This document shows positions 7,697 to 20,599 of a DNA stretch of 64,000 nucleotides, piece by piece. The notes below the pieces were generated by a model. The model was not told the origin of the DNA. It made no database searches and worked only from the letters and a program-made list of their open reading frames with translations. The DNA lies in contig OX465596.1 of assembly GCA_950022295.1 (NCBI GenBank), positions 218,829,501 to 218,893,500 on the forward strand, in the 5' to 3' direction. A program made the position numbers and the translations under genes. Source of the stretch: Bromus sterilis (lineage: Eukaryota; Streptophyta; Magnoliopsida; Poales; Poaceae). Within the stretch, counting starts at the first letter, position 1. Every line of letters starts with the position of its first letter.

Positions 7697-10600
7697 AAAT
7701 CAAGTTAAAAATCCAAATGGGAGAAGGAACACCCCCCAGATGAATTAATTCAAAAGGCCAGATAAAAATATTTTCCAAAAATTCATGTTAGAGTTTTGAA
7801 AAGTCTTATAAATGAGTGTGATCACATATCAAGTGATGTGGGACCCACCCCATGCTCATAGATTTTTCAAATATTCAAACAGTACCTTGGAAATAAAGAA
7901 ATCACCCTATTTGATTTAAAATTCAAATCATTTGAATTTTAAAAATGTTGAAAGTTTATGAGTGGCTAGTCTATATTATTATGAGGCCACATAAAAATTT
8001 TCAGCATTTAATAAAATGGTTTGGTATTTTTTTATCAGAGCCAAAACAAATTACAGAAAAAGAAAGGAAAGTTTAAACAGAATAAAAGAAGAAAACTTAC
8101 CTGGCGCCCAGGCGGAGCCAGCCCACCCCAGCCCAGCCGGCCCACAGGGGCAGGGAGGTCTTCTTCCACCTCCCGCGCCTCCAAGCTGCTCGGTGGAATG
8201 CCACCGAGCTAGCCGAGGGCGACACGTCGACGCCGCCGAGCTTCCAGGCCGCCCCGTGCCTCTTCTCGCGCCTGGAGCCTCCCTGGAGTCGTCCGCATCC
8301 ATTCCCCCCCCCTCCAGAGCTTCCTCCTCCTCCTCCCGTGTTCGATTTCTTCACCACCCGAGAGCGCCGCCGTTCGCCGTCGCAAGAAACCGTGGCCATC
8401 GACGTCAAGGAGTCCAGCTGAAGTGTCCTTTGTGTTCACCGTCGTCGTCTACGCCAAGTCGCAGGAGGAATCGCCCCGGGACGCCTTGTAGCCGACGTGA
8501 GCTTCATCGTCTTCATCGCCGGCCGCCGTGGATCGAGTTCAAATTCCGGCCACTCCAACACCTCCCCAAGCAAGCCACCACTCCAGATCGATTCAGGGTG
8601 AGCTCACGGCCGGAACCCCTCGCTTTTCCCCCTCGCTTGTTTCCTCTAGCTGGATCTGCCATGGATTCCGAGCAAGCTCGCCGCCGTGGTCGTCGTCCTC
8701 CTCGTTCCAGAGCCCTTCGTGAACCCCCAGTGCGTGCGTTTGGCTTCCCGTGTTGCCAGCATTCGAACGCGCTCAAGTTGGACCCAAACCGTGCTTCCTA
8801 GCTCCGGCTACGACCTCGCCGTTCTTCTGTTCCCGCCGGAGTCGTCGCCGTCGCCGATTCCGACCACCCCGAGAACCTCCGATGCCACCAGACGATGCGG
8901 AAGACCTCCAGGAGCAAGATGGTGCCCTCCCCGTGCTCTCCCGTGGCCTGTAACGAATTCCGGCGAGTCACCGCCGTGGTTCTCGTCGCCGGCGTCAAGC
9001 CGCCGGTGGCTTAGCCACTAATCACGAGTTAAGTGACCCCTGGGTCACTGACCAGTGGGCCCAGTGGCTTAATTAAGCCACTGGTTTAAAATTAACCACG
9101 GGTTTAAACACTAAGTCACAGACAGGTGGGACCCCCTCGTCAGTTTGACTGGTCAAACCCCCCTGCTGACGCAATAAACCAAAAATGATTAAAAAGAAAT
9201 CCAGAAAATCCAGAAAACACCCCAAACTTTGGAAATTCATAGAAAATTCATATTAACTCCAAATTGGACAAATAATATATGAAAAATGATCAGGAGAAAA
9301 TTATCTTTCCAAATATGCAACTTTCAACTCTGTTTGAGTTGAATTTAAAATGTGATCAGTAGCATTTGCTATTTGATTTAAATGAAATTAAATCAAATTC
9401 AATTCAAATAATTTTACAACTTGAACCATGGAAAAATGCTACATTTCACCTACACTTCAGAGGCATATCATACACATTTGAAATTAATTCAAATTGATCA
9501 AACTATATCACATATAGCTTGGTCAAGGTTGAATTCAAATGTGGAATTTGAATTTGCATTTTAAAAATGCAATATATTCCACTTAAATGGAATTGCCTCA
9601 CACATCAAAATGGTACTTCAAGATTAACCATTCTATCATGTGTTTGAGCATTGCATTCATATTGATTGCTACTTGTACTTTGCTTGTCGAGTAGAGGTTG
9701 AACCGGAGCAAGAGGTCACCCCCTTCGCTGCAGATCCAGAGCCCGAACCTCGTCAGCAAGGCAAGCAAAACCCCCATTGATCATGTCGATAAAATCCCAC
9801 TTCCCTCTCATGTCTCGCTTATGCATTGTATAGGATGATCACCATGTTACGATTCTACCGCATAGATGAACCCATTCCTTTGCATGACCTATCTTTTGTC
9901 ACAGTAGTAAGCAAACCATAATCCTAGCAAATGTAGGAGTTGAATGATATCATGTGGCCCCTGCAAATGTTACCGCTTATTGCATGCTTAGTATGATACC
10001 ATGTTGTTACTGTGATGTGAGTCGGGATGGGAATGATCATGTTGCTGATGGTAGAAAAGTGTTGGTGAATCGACCCTAATACAAGGTGAACGATGAGAGG
10101 CTGTGTAGGAGTACACGGTGGGTTGTCTCGTTGAACACCGCCCTAAGTCCGAGTTCTGGTGTGGTGATCCAAGATGAAGAGTACAACCACACATTGGGCT
10201 CACTGACCCCTCTCAACCTATTAACTCATCCCTTTCGATGTCCAGATGTCGCAGTAGTTCGGAGTTCTGGTAGGCTTGTGGCCTGGATGCTAAGTGAGAG
10301 AACGGCTCATCCGAGACCGGCTTATGCACCACGCACACATCGCTTGGGTCCACTTCGGTAAACCGGCCGGGTTCACGATTGTGGTAGCCAACCCAAGTAG
10401 GCGGCTTTCTTGGACTAGATAGGCTATGAGGAAACAGTTGTGGTGAGCATCCTCGCTGGCACCCCTTGAATGGTGTTGAGATCAAAGGCGGTAAATGATG
10501 GTCATGTGTGTGTAGCGGTACACCCTTGCAAGGTTAACAAAACTATTCGAATAGCCGCGTCCGCGGTTATGGACTGCTTGGAAAGCTTAGCTTGATTATT

Positions 10601-11683
10601 AGACAATTTGAACCGGATACTTCTAAAATACACCAAGATAAGTGTGAGTGCTATGGCGTGCTTCCTCGTGGGGAAGTCGAGGAAGGCACCATAGTGGTGT
10701 ATTGGTTGGTGAAAGTAGTGGACTCGTGTACGCTTCTTACCTCAAGTCTGGTACTCGTAGTTCAGGATTAGCCAAGTCAAAGCTGGCATTTCTGCAAGTG
10801 AACCCCACCCCCTTTACCTTGATACATGTGCATGAGTAGCATAGCTCCTACGTAAGTCTTGCTGAGTACGACTTTGTACTCACGTTTGCTTAATATATGT
10901 TTTAGATGACGCCACTGACCCCGAAGGTGGCTTCTTCATCGAACTGGACGACTGAAGTTAAGCTAGTCTAGTCCCAGTCAGCAGACTGGTTCCCTCGTGG
11001 AGGGCTTTGTGTTTGAATAAGGCTTCTTAAGCCATTTGTTAAACTTGTCTGTACTCAGACATAATTTTCTTCCGCTTCGTGATGTAATGTTGGATCACTC
11101 GTAAGTGATCTCTGTGTGTACTCTATAAGAGTTATAAATAAAATGTACACTTTGTAGCGAATTGCAATGGTACCTGCTGTTCATACAAGGCATGTGTGCT
11201 GCGTGTATGTTTATAACATGCATGTCTTTGTATGGGTTTTCGAGACCTTAGTTGTGTTCTGGCTGGCGGTCTTTTATACACCAAGTGGCCCTTAGATGTG
11301 CGCAGCTTGGGGCATCGCGATGCGATTGCTTGAGACTCTGTCTCGTGCACACTTTGTGGTATGATCGAGCCCGCCCTAGACCCCGACTAAGTGATCGGGC
11401 TGGAGTAAGTCTATGTAAGAGTTTTGAGATAGTCGATAATATGGTTGAGGCGACTTGTCTTTGAATATGGGAGTTCACCACCCATATCAGTAGACTTGTG
11501 TGCGTACGATGAGGACCCATTACAGTTGATCATCCGGCCTGGATGGGATGCCCCTCACGTACGATGCTTTTCGAGAATGTTCAGTGCTTGGCCTTGTCTG
11601 CTTAGACAAGTGGGTGCGGTTCTCGGCTCTCCATATGACTATGTCTTAACTGTACTTGCATACGCTAACCCCGGGTCCCGACA
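7617..11683 (+). repeat. Element A 3' LTR, complete, 4067 bp
   Basis: It runs from TGTCAGATCC after the polypurine tract to GGTCCCGACA. The five bases that follow (TAAGG, 11684-11688) should be the target duplication, but the partner is outside the window. About 8100-9010 is strongly GC-rich and open in several frames, including a 261-codon frame at 8016-8801; I see no known domain and treat it as LTR sequence. About 9150-9700 is AT-rich. The palindrome module is at 10524-10574. The 10073-11683 part is nearly identical to 1-1611, so A inserted very recently. Confidence 0.95.
10524..10574 (+). promoter_or_regulatory. Triple-palindrome LTR module, element A (3' copy)
   Basis: This is identical to 452-502, with P1, P2 (10543-10554) and P3 unchanged. 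Confidence 0.7.
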
Positions 11684-13671
11684 TAAGGGACTCTTTCACC
11701 GGTCTTGCCTTCGGATCAATGTGTAACTTGTGCTCAGCCAACTCCCTTGGGATTCTAGGCATATCGGCAGGCCTCGATGCAAAGATATCCCAATTCTCAC
11801 GGAGGAAGTTGATGAGCTCGAGTTCCTATTTGGGATCCAAGTCGATTGCAATATTCGTGTACTTGTGTTTATCGGTGGGATGTATCTGCATCCTCTTGGT
11901 TTCTCCTGCCGACTTAAACGAAGATGTCTTCTTTGGCTGCAACAACTCGGACGAATCAGCGACTTTCTTGTACTCTGCCAGCTCAACCTCAGCCATTTGC
12001 TGGTCGGCTATCAAGGATCCTTTCTGCAACAATTCCTCGGCTTGCTTGTAATTTCCCGAGATGGTGATCACGCCGTGTGGGCCAGGCATTTTCAACTTCA
12101 GATAAACATAGCATGGTATGGCCATGAACTTTGCATAGGCTGGCCTTCCGAGTAGAGCATGATATGCACTCGGAAAATCTACTACCTCGAAGGTGATCTT
12201 TTCTTTCCGGAAATTACTCGGAGTACCAAAAACCACATTGAGGGAGATCATTCCGAGTGAGTGTGCCTTTTTTCCCGGGATGATTCCAGGAAATTCTAGA
12301 TAGCTTTTGCGAAGCTTGGACATTGGAATGTTCATACTCTTCATAGTGCTGGCATAGAGAATGTTTATTCCGCTACCTCCATCCATCAGGACATTTCTGA
12401 GTCTAAAGTTTGCATTCCCCGTTTCTACCAGAGGATCGACAATCAGTGCATGCCTACCTGGGTGAGGGATATGGGGAGGATGATCCGACTGGTCAAAGGT
12501 GATCGGGGTGTCGGCCCACTTCATGTAACTCGGAGTTGATGGAGCCGCCGAGTTGACCTCTCTGAACCGTATCTTTTCAACTCTCTTTGACTCCCGACCT
12601 GCGAAGACAACTAGCACTCCGTCTTCTCTTGGGAAACCTTTGTTGTCCAGATCTGGGCTTGCTGCCTTCTTCTTGCTAGTGTCTTTCTCCTGCTGAGTCC
12701 CTGTCTTTGCGTTCTGAGTTGCTCTCCTCATCAGACGACACTTCCAAGCTGTATGCTTTGGGAGAATCAACTTTCCTTCAGCATCTCGGTTTGTATGAAG
12801 AGGACAGGGCTGATCTAAGACCTCGTCGTCATTTGACGGCTTCTTTTGACGAGGCTGCCACTCCTTTCGCGCCTGACCTTTTCCATGAATTCTTGAGGCA
12901 TTTGCCGCTGCGACCAACTCTGCATTTGTTGGGGCGTCTTCTTCTTTTCGCTTGTTATTGCCTCCGGTCTTCTGCTTCATGTTACGTGCCGAGTTGTTGC
13001 CTCCTCCGTGCTGCTGGGTTTTCTGGCGAATATCCTTTTCACCATTGGCGTACTTATTTTCTATCTCCATTAATCTTCCGAGTGAGGTAACATGGGGTGA
13101 CCTTGCCAACTTGAGAATCAACTCTCTGTACTTGACTCCTTGCTTGAAAGCATGGATGGCTTGGAATTCAGAGACTCCCACTACCGATTTGTGAAGCGTG
13201 ATCCATCTCTGGATATAATCCCGATTGGATTCGGTATCTCCTTGCACACACAGTTGCAGCTCGGTCAGCCCTCTAGGCCTCTTGTAGGTCCCTTCAAAGT
13301 TCTTGACAAAAACCCTCTCGAGGTCCTCCCAAATCCAAATGCTACTTGGGGAGTTGATTCAACCAAGTCCGAGCTGAGCCTTCTAGCATCAAGGGCAGAT
13401 GCATCATAGCTATCTCGTCTCCTCCCCCTCCGATTTGAACAGCTATTATGTAATCATCCAACCATCTCTGGGGTTTGTCATCGCCCCGATACTTATCTAC
13501 TCCTTGAGCTATCCTGAAGTGAGGGGGAATGGGGGTAGACCGAATTCTCTCGGTGAAGCATACTGGCCCTGTAGCCATTGAGGGAAGAGCCTGATCTTGC
13601 CGATGAGACCTAGCACGATCAACTCGGCTCTGCACCAGATGACTTCGGGCATCATCTTCGACATCAGCACA
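11684..13671 (-). pseudogene. Element G: gag-protease fragment of an older Ty3/gypsy element
   Basis: On the minus strand this reads from the gag core (PHFRIAQGVDKYRGDDKP, EGSARTWLNQLP, about 13345-13580), through a His/Cys-bearing linker (CPLHTNRD...HTAWKC), to an aspartic protease whose active site is DGG rather than DTG or DSG (MDGGSGINILYAS, near 12370-12390). It reaches the linker before RT (ADMPRIPRELAEH). The DGG protease and the linker resemble element D and suggest the Ogre/Tat side of Ty3. It is broken by a frameshift near 13340 and a stop near 11826. Element A was inserted between protease and RT; element B was inserted in gag at 13671. The rest of G must lie beyond both ends of the window. 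Confidence 0.85.
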
Positions 13672-14166
13672 TGTGGCACCCCGGCTCAGAGAAACCGGTT
13701 TACCTCACATTTCCAGCCCAGAGATCATGTCTTCTGGCAACGCACAACATATTAATACAAAAACAACCGCTTTATTAATAATTATACATGTACATAGGTT
13801 CGGGATACAAATGGCTACGAGGCATGGCGGCACATCTTGTGCGGAAAAAATATCTACATTATTTATGATACATCTCGGGGCCTCGATACGAGCGACGAGA
13901 TACTCTATGGCAGCGGAATAACGGAGTGATGGAGCTCCACTCCACAGGGATACTACTGGGATACGGCCTCATTTGCGAAGTACGGCACACCAGAGTCTTC
14001 ATGCTCAGCTTCTCCTGCATCTGGCATAACACGCCAGGTCAGTACATCGAATGTACTTGCAAGCTCACAACAGCTACGTCATCAGGGTGAACAATATCAA
14101 CAAGGCAAGCATAACATTCAGCATAAATTCTTAGTTAGGATTGTTACATTACCAACCATCCATCAT

Positions 14167-14515
14167 CATCGCATGACCATGAAGCTTACCTCCGAGTCCT
14201 CCCTGACTCAGCATCCGGGTCATCGCATGATCTTCCAACTATACCGGTCATCGCATGACCACAAGTTAACTTCATCATTTTACCGGTTCCATAGTGTGAC
14301 CTAGTACGAACTGTGTCCAATACCATGGAATCGGCTATTCGAATAGATTTGAAACACTGTGCAGAGGTTGTGCACTTTACCCACACCATGGAGCTCCTTG
14401 CCCAAGGACTAGGACTACTCCAACGAAACTTGACTACCGCGTAACCCTTCTACGGTACCACCGACATCGCATGTCTTGGGTATCCCTGTGTCCTCCAGAC
14501 ACCTGCCATCGCATG
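14167..14515. repeat. Five mini-palindromes with core CATCGCATG in the B LTR
   Basis: Copies start at 14167, 14221, 14249, 14465 and 14507. The bases flanking the CAT-CGC-ATG core differ but pair with each other: GGT/ACC at 14249, GA/TC at 14465, GC/GC at 14507. In the other B LTR copy, GAC/GTC flanks the core near 36876. This looks like a repeated palindromic site; function is unknown. Confidence 0.55.
14315..14366 (-). promoter_or_regulatory. Triple-palindrome LTR module, element B (3' LTR)
   Basis: P2, CTATTCGAATAG, is perfect (14335-14346). P3 (GTCC-8 nt-GGAA, 14315-14330) and P1 (CTGTGCAGAG, 14357-14366) each carry one mismatch. P1 is perfect in the other B copy. Confidence 0.65.
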
Positions 14516-17178
14516 GCCCTGACCATTGATGGTCCTTAACATTGTCCCAATCGGGGACTCCCGGGTAAATTCATCAACTCTGGATCTCGAGATTACCACC
14601 ACCTACCTTATCAGGGTAGCGTGCAATGCGTAACCTCCCCTCTTTGGTGGCACCCGTGAAAGGCACTACGATAGCCCAATCTAAGGCATGCCCATAGAGG
14701 CAAATGTGGCTGCACGAAATAAGTCTGGTTCGGTGGCACTTGGTCAATTGTTAATTCATGTTCATTAAGTTTCAACCATGTTCATTAGAAATATGAAATC
14801 AAGTCATAGATCATCATGATAATAAGCATATGAACATGATACCACCAAGCATGTGCAGGAACTAATATGGATCTACATGGATTCATCGGCGCATGGTCAT
14901 CAGAACATATATGGGATCAACACGTATGAAATACTAGCATGAATCATGATGGAATTAACATGGATATGCCATGAGCTCAAGCAAACATGTATATGATCAG
15001 AGAACATATCATGGTCAATTTAACATGGCATGATTTATTTAATTATCAATTAAATTGAAAGAAATTTCAATCAAATGAGCAAAGCATCATGTAGAAATTC
15101 AAGACCCTCATGAGAAGAATGTTGTGGCTTGCCTTGATCAAGTGGAGTGTCACTGAACTCCTGGTTCTCAGCAAGCAAGTTGGGGTCCTCTGAAAATAAT
15201 TTTAAAAGGGCAAAAAAAAATAAGTCAAATGCACATTACTTCTTTCCAGCATACCTAGACAGAGGGGAAAATTACCAAACTTTTTCAATTTAAAGAGGAG
15301 ACCAAGACAAAAATTTAGCAAAAAGAATCAACTCATTTGGCCTTGTGTTTTAGAAGATATCAATGGTCAAGGTTCGGTCAAAATATCTATTTAAAATGAT
15401 TTAAATGAATTTAACTGGAATTTCCAGAACAGGCCAGGTCGAAGGCGTATTCTTGAGAATACGCCTCCACTTAAAAATGTTTCGGAGGGGGCTGGAAGAC
15501 TGGTAAGTGGGGCCTTCCAGTCAGTTCAACTGAGAGAGAGAGAGAGAGAAGCAGAGCCTGACGCTCCGGTGAGGGATTTTGCCAGCGGTGAGGCCCTACC
15601 AGCGACGAGTGACAACAGCAGTGGAAAGAGGAGGCTACGGGGATCTCGTACGTACCCAGAACATGGCGAACGGCGACTGGACGGCGTGGCTAGGATCTTC
15701 TCAAGCGGCTGGCAGCGGCGGGAGCTCGTCGGGGTCGGAGTTTTCTGCACGAAACCCACCAGCGAGCACACCGTTAGAATCAACAGAGCAAGGAGAAGCT
15801 AGGCGAAGCAACGGCGGGGCTAGGGGAGCACCAGGGGCGGCTGGCCACGGTGGCGATCTCACGGCGGGGCTCCGGTGAGGACCGAAGCCTGGGGCCTCCC
15901 CGGCGGGGTTTGCTGGGCTGGGTGATCAATTGGAGTGCAGTGGGTGTGATTGCGATGCTCAGAAGTTAGGAGGGGCTAGGGTTTTTTAGGTGGCCACGAG
16001 ATTCCGACGAGGATGCCGCCGGGCAGAATAAACTGAAGCAGTGCTCAGAGTGGATGATCTCGGGCTGTCCCCGGCGGGTCTAGGAGGTTCTGGAGTTGAG
16101 CTGGCGCGCGTGCGAGCAGCTCCCGAGGCTCTGCATCGACGGGGCGACGGGTCGCGTCGGCAAAGATCTCTGTGGTGGCCCTGCGACGCCGAGCTAGGCG
16201 CCGGGCGGCGCGGCTTTGCTCGGGATAGATGGCAAGTCGTCGTGCGGTGAAGCTGGTGACAAGCATATGTGGACGCGGGCAACACGGAGGTGTGCGAAGC
16301 AAAGTGGAGGCCGCACGTGCTCTCTGGACGAACAGTGGCGGCGGCGATGAGCTCTCTTGCGGGTGGCGCGGCTTTGGGCGGGGACAGGTGGCGCACGGGG
16401 GATCTAGAGGAGCTAGAGGATCTACGGACGTGCGGGTGCGGCCACGGGCTCGCCGGGCGAGGCGTGCCCCTGATGGTGACGTCTCGGCCACGGCCAGAGC
16501 ACGCCTTTGGCAGGCAGTGAGCATTCTCACCCTGTGCATGCATGCACTGGGTGCAGCCACTGCTCGCCAAGCGTGTCTAAGGCACGCATGCAACCTCCAG
16601 AAGCACACCTTGGGGCCTAGAGGCACTGGGGGAAAGTCTCATGTGGATGCCAGCTTCAAAAACAAGTTTCTGCATGAAACTTTGGGATTTTGTGGAGGCT
16701 AAATGGCTGGGAGTTTTGGGCTGAAATTTGGTGTGCATGAAGGGTTTCGAAAGGTGCCCAAGTGGTAAAAATATCAGAGCCAATTGACCAGTGCATAGGG
16801 TACTTCCTTCACAATGTGCTCCTCTATCCAAAATTGAAAAAGAATTTTTAGAGGAGAAATGTTATACTGAACTTGTTGATATTTTTCCATAAAATCATGA
16901 GGCATGATCCTAGAGTTCAGTACAAAAAGTTTCAAAGAAATTGGACAACCAGAAGAGGTCATGGATTAAAAACGTGGGGGGAATGCTTATTCCTTTGATG
17001 AAAAAGGAATATCTTGAGAAATAAAAATGTGGCAAGGGAGTGGGTGTTCAAAGCTTGATCTAGGACATGAGGGAGAACGTTTTGGAGGTCACTTGGCCTA
17101 GGGAAAATTTTAGGTCCAAGTGATCAAGGCCAAAAGAGTTGCAAATCATCAGGCAAATGAAATTCAAGTTTTCAGAAA

Positions 17179-20100
17179 TCAGCAAAAAGGTTTTGCAAAT
17201 AAAAGGGCCAAAAACCAGGATGTCACAAACCTACCCCCCTTAGGGTAACTCTCGTCCTCGAGATTTGGTTGCTCAGGGAACAGATACGGATAGGCGGACC
17301 TCAGAAAATCTTCCCTTTCCCAAGTAGCTTCTTCCTCGGTATGGTGTGCCCACAGTACCTTGAAAAATCGTATCACCTTACTGCGGGTGGTCCTTTCCAT
17401 CTGGTCCAAAATCCTGACGGGTTTTTCCTCATAAGTCAGATCCTGTGTCAGTTCCAATTCCTTCATATCCACTTGCTTGACTGGCGTGCAATGCATTTTC
17501 GTAACTGTGATATGTGGAACACATTATGAACATCACACAGTTCCGGGGGTAGTTCCAGTTGGTAGGCTACCCTTCCTCTTTTAGCCAGTACTGGGAACAG
17601 TCTGATGTATCGTGGGGAAAGCTTTCCTCGACTGTGGAATCTCCTTACTCCCTTCATCGGTGTTACTCGAAGGTAGGCATATTCTCTGGGCTCAAAGTTT
17701 ACTTCCCGGTGTTTTCGGTCATAGTAGCTCTTCTGACGAGACTTGGCTGCTTTCAGACGGTCCTGAATCTCCCTGACTTGTTTCTCGGCTTCCAGCATCA
17801 AGTCTGTACCAAAGATATGGCTGTCTCCTGTCTATGACCAGTTCAGAGGGGTATGGCACCTACGCCCATATAGCGCTTCAAACGGTGACATCTTGAGACT
17901 GGACTGATAAGTGTTGTTGTACGAGAATTCCGCATATGGCAAACAGTCTTCCCACTTGGTTCCATAGGCAAACACACATGCCCGGAGCATATCTTCCAGA
18001 ATCTGGTTAACTCATTCAGTCGGACCATCAGTCTGGGGGTGATATGTCGTGTTGTGCTTTAGTGCGATTCCCAAGGCTTGATGTAGTCGTGCCCAAAATG
18101 CGGAGGTGAACATGGACCCTCTGTCGGAGGTGATTGTCTTTGGTACGCCATGAAGGCTAACAACAATCCGGGACATGTATAGCTCTGCTAACTGATCTGC
18201 TCGATAAGTATTGCGGACCGGGATAAAGTGGGCCACCTTGGTGAGCATGTCCATGATAACCCAAATGGAGTCATGGCCTCGGCTTTTTTTGGAAGCCCCA
18301 CGACAAAGTCCATGCATATGTCTTCCCATTTCCACTGAGGTACTTGTAGGGGTTGCAGCAACCCAGCGGGCTTCTAATGCTCGGCCTTGACTCCGTTGCA
18401 AATATCGCAGCATGCCATATAATATGCAATATCCTTCTTTATTCTGGGCCACCAACATGTTGTTCGCAGGTCCTGGTACATCTTGGTACCTCCTGGGTGG
18501 ATGGAGTACGCAGACTCATGTGCTTCTCGCAGTATTTGTTGCCTTAGGTTGTTTTGGTCTGGTACACATAGTCGGTCCTCCAACCATAGCGTTTCTGGGT
18601 TATCAACGCGGAAGGGTGTGGCTTTGCCTTGCCGTACCTTCTCTTTGATCTCCTGGATCTCCGGATCTTGTTTTTTAGCTTCTCTGACTTCTTGCACGAG
18701 AGTTGAGGTAATCTCCATTGTCTTCATTTGCAGCGGGTTACATAGCACCAGGTTGAGGCTAGTAAATTCCCTTTGTATTTTTGGGTTCACCCCTCTCCAA
18801 AGTGCACGGACCATGCTTGGCTTTCTGCTAAGGGCATCGGCCACCACATTGGCTTTCCCGAGATGGTAGTTGATCTCGAGGTCGTAGTCCTTGACCAGTT
18901 CCAGCCATCTCCTCTGCCTGAGGTTGAGATCCGGCTGGGTGAAAATATACTTGAGGCTCTTGTGGTCGATGTAAATTTCGCATCGTTGGCCGATAATGTA
19001 ATGCCTCCATAGCTTTAGGGCATGCACTACGGCTTCCAGCTCCAAATCATGGGTGGGATAATTTCCTTCATGTGGGCGTAGCTGCTGAGAGGCATATGCT
19101 ACAACTTTTCCTTCTTGCATCAGCACACATCCAAGGCCGCGTCTGGAGGCGTCACAATAAATGTCAAATCCCATGTGGAGGTCTGGCAAGGTTAAGACCG
19201 GTGTGGAAGTTAACTTGGTCTTTAGCTTCCTGAAGCTATCATCACATTCCTTGGTCCAGAAAAACTTCTGACTCTTCTTTAAGAGTTCGGTCAATGGCTT
19301 GCCTATTTTGGAGAACCCTTCAATGAATCGGCGATAGTATTCCGCCAATCCCAAGAATCTTCAGACTTCGGTCACGGTGGTGGTTGACTTCCAGTTCAAT
19401 ACGTCGGCCACCTTACTAGGTTCTACGGCCACTCCTTGCGCTGACAGGATGTGCCCCGGAAATCCCACCTCCTTCAGCCAGAACTCGCACTTGCTGAATT
19501 TGGCGTATAGACGGTGAGATCGCAGTCGCTCCAACACGATACGAAGATTCTTCTCATGTTCTTCTTCACTCCTGGAGTATATGAGAATATCATCGATGAA
19601 TACCACCACAAAATTGTCTAGGAAGTCCATGAGGACCTTGTTCATCATGCCCATGAAGTATGATGGGGCATTTGTCAATCCGAATGACATGACCGTGAAC
19701 TCATATTGGCCATATCTCGTGGTGAACGCCGTCTTGGGTATGTCTTCTTTCTTGATCTTCAGCTGGTAATGGCCCGTACGAAGGTCTATCTTGGAGAATA
19801 CCCGTGCACCATTTAATTGGTCAAATAGATCATCAATGAGGGGTAGCGAGTATTTGTTCTTGATGATGACTATATTAGTGGTCTGTAGTCCACACACATT
19901 CGCAGACTTCCATCCTTCTTCTTGACAAATAGTACAGGTGATCCCCAAGGTGAGGTGCTGGGGAGAAATGTACCCTTTCTGTAACAACTCGTCCAGCTGC
20001 TTCTTCAGTTCCACCAGCTCGGTAGACGGCATTCGGTAATACTTCTTGTATATTGGGGCTGTGCCAGGAACAATTTCAATAGCAAACTCCAGTTCCCTGT

Positions 20101-20599
20101 CTGGTGGCATGCCTGGCAATTCTTCTGGGAATATATCTAGGAATTCTCTGACCACTGGGATCTTGTCCATGTCATCCGTGGTGATCTGACAAACTAGTAA
20201 CTCTTTCTTTCGTGGCATTCCCACGGCGGTGAATCGGACTTCTTTTCCATCTGGTTTGACCAGCTTCACTATTCGAGTCTGGAAGGGGAGGTGGACATGG
20301 TGAGCTGTGAGCCAATCCACTCTGAGAATTGCATCAAGCCCCTTAGATTCAAGCAGAAGAAGGGCGGCTGGGAACTTCACTTCGTATATCTCAATTGTCA
20401 GATTCTTGCATATCCTGTCTGCTCTGAGCACGCCCCCAGGGGTTTGTACCACCACGATTTGTTCCAAAAGAGAGAGGGGAAAAAATTTGGGTAGAAAAAC
20501 TCCGCGAAATGAACGAGCCGATCGCCCCGTAATCAAATAATATAACTGTGGGTATGTTATTAATAGGAAACATACCGATGAACACGTCGGGGGACTCGT
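17179..20599 (-). pseudogene. pol: Element B pol, decayed
   Basis: Minus-strand Ty3 pol in the usual order: protease, RT, RNase H, integrase, chromodomain-like end. The protease active site has decayed (FDYGAIGSF near 20530, where A has DPGASHSF). RT keeps FIDDILIYS, but about 30 residues near 19900-19990 are read out of frame by two compensating indels. A stop interrupts the frame at 19361-19363. RNase H (YCDASRRGLGC) and the integrase zinc finger remain readable at 18374-19354. The integrase core and C-terminus are split over frames at 18012-18458, 17843-18028, 17463-17801 and 17179-17496. The last frame ends with LWAHHTEEEATWERE and runs slightly into the LTR. It cannot make a full polyprotein. 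Confidence 0.88.
17228..17246 (-). other. Element B polypurine tract
   Basis: The minus strand reads ACCCTAAGGGGGGTAGGTT directly before the LTR start TGTGACATCC. The same tract is found in element C at 49975-49993. Confidence 0.85.

Larger units (their letters stand above)
13672..17227 (-). repeat. Element B 3' LTR, 3556 bp, minus strand
   Basis: On the plus strand it runs from TGTGGCACCCCGG to GGATGTCACA; in element sense it starts at 17227. The edges are set by the match to the second copy at 23396 and by the polypurine complement at 17228. Contents in plus order: the palindrome module (14315-14366), five CATCGCATG mini-palindromes (14167-14515), an AT-rich part (about 14750-15480), a GA dinucleotide run (about 15531-15549), a GC-rich part with open frames (about 15550-16640), and a further AT-rich part. 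The left flank GCACA (13667-13671) is the likely target site; its partner is outside the window. Confidence 0.9.

Noticed and set aside
8016..8801. 261-codon frame in A's LTR as a host gene
   Set aside because: No domain, composition follows GC content, several frames are open at once, and a similar block occurs in unrelated LTRs.
15531..15549. GA dinucleotide run in B's LTR
   Set aside because: A simple microsatellite with no further structure around it.
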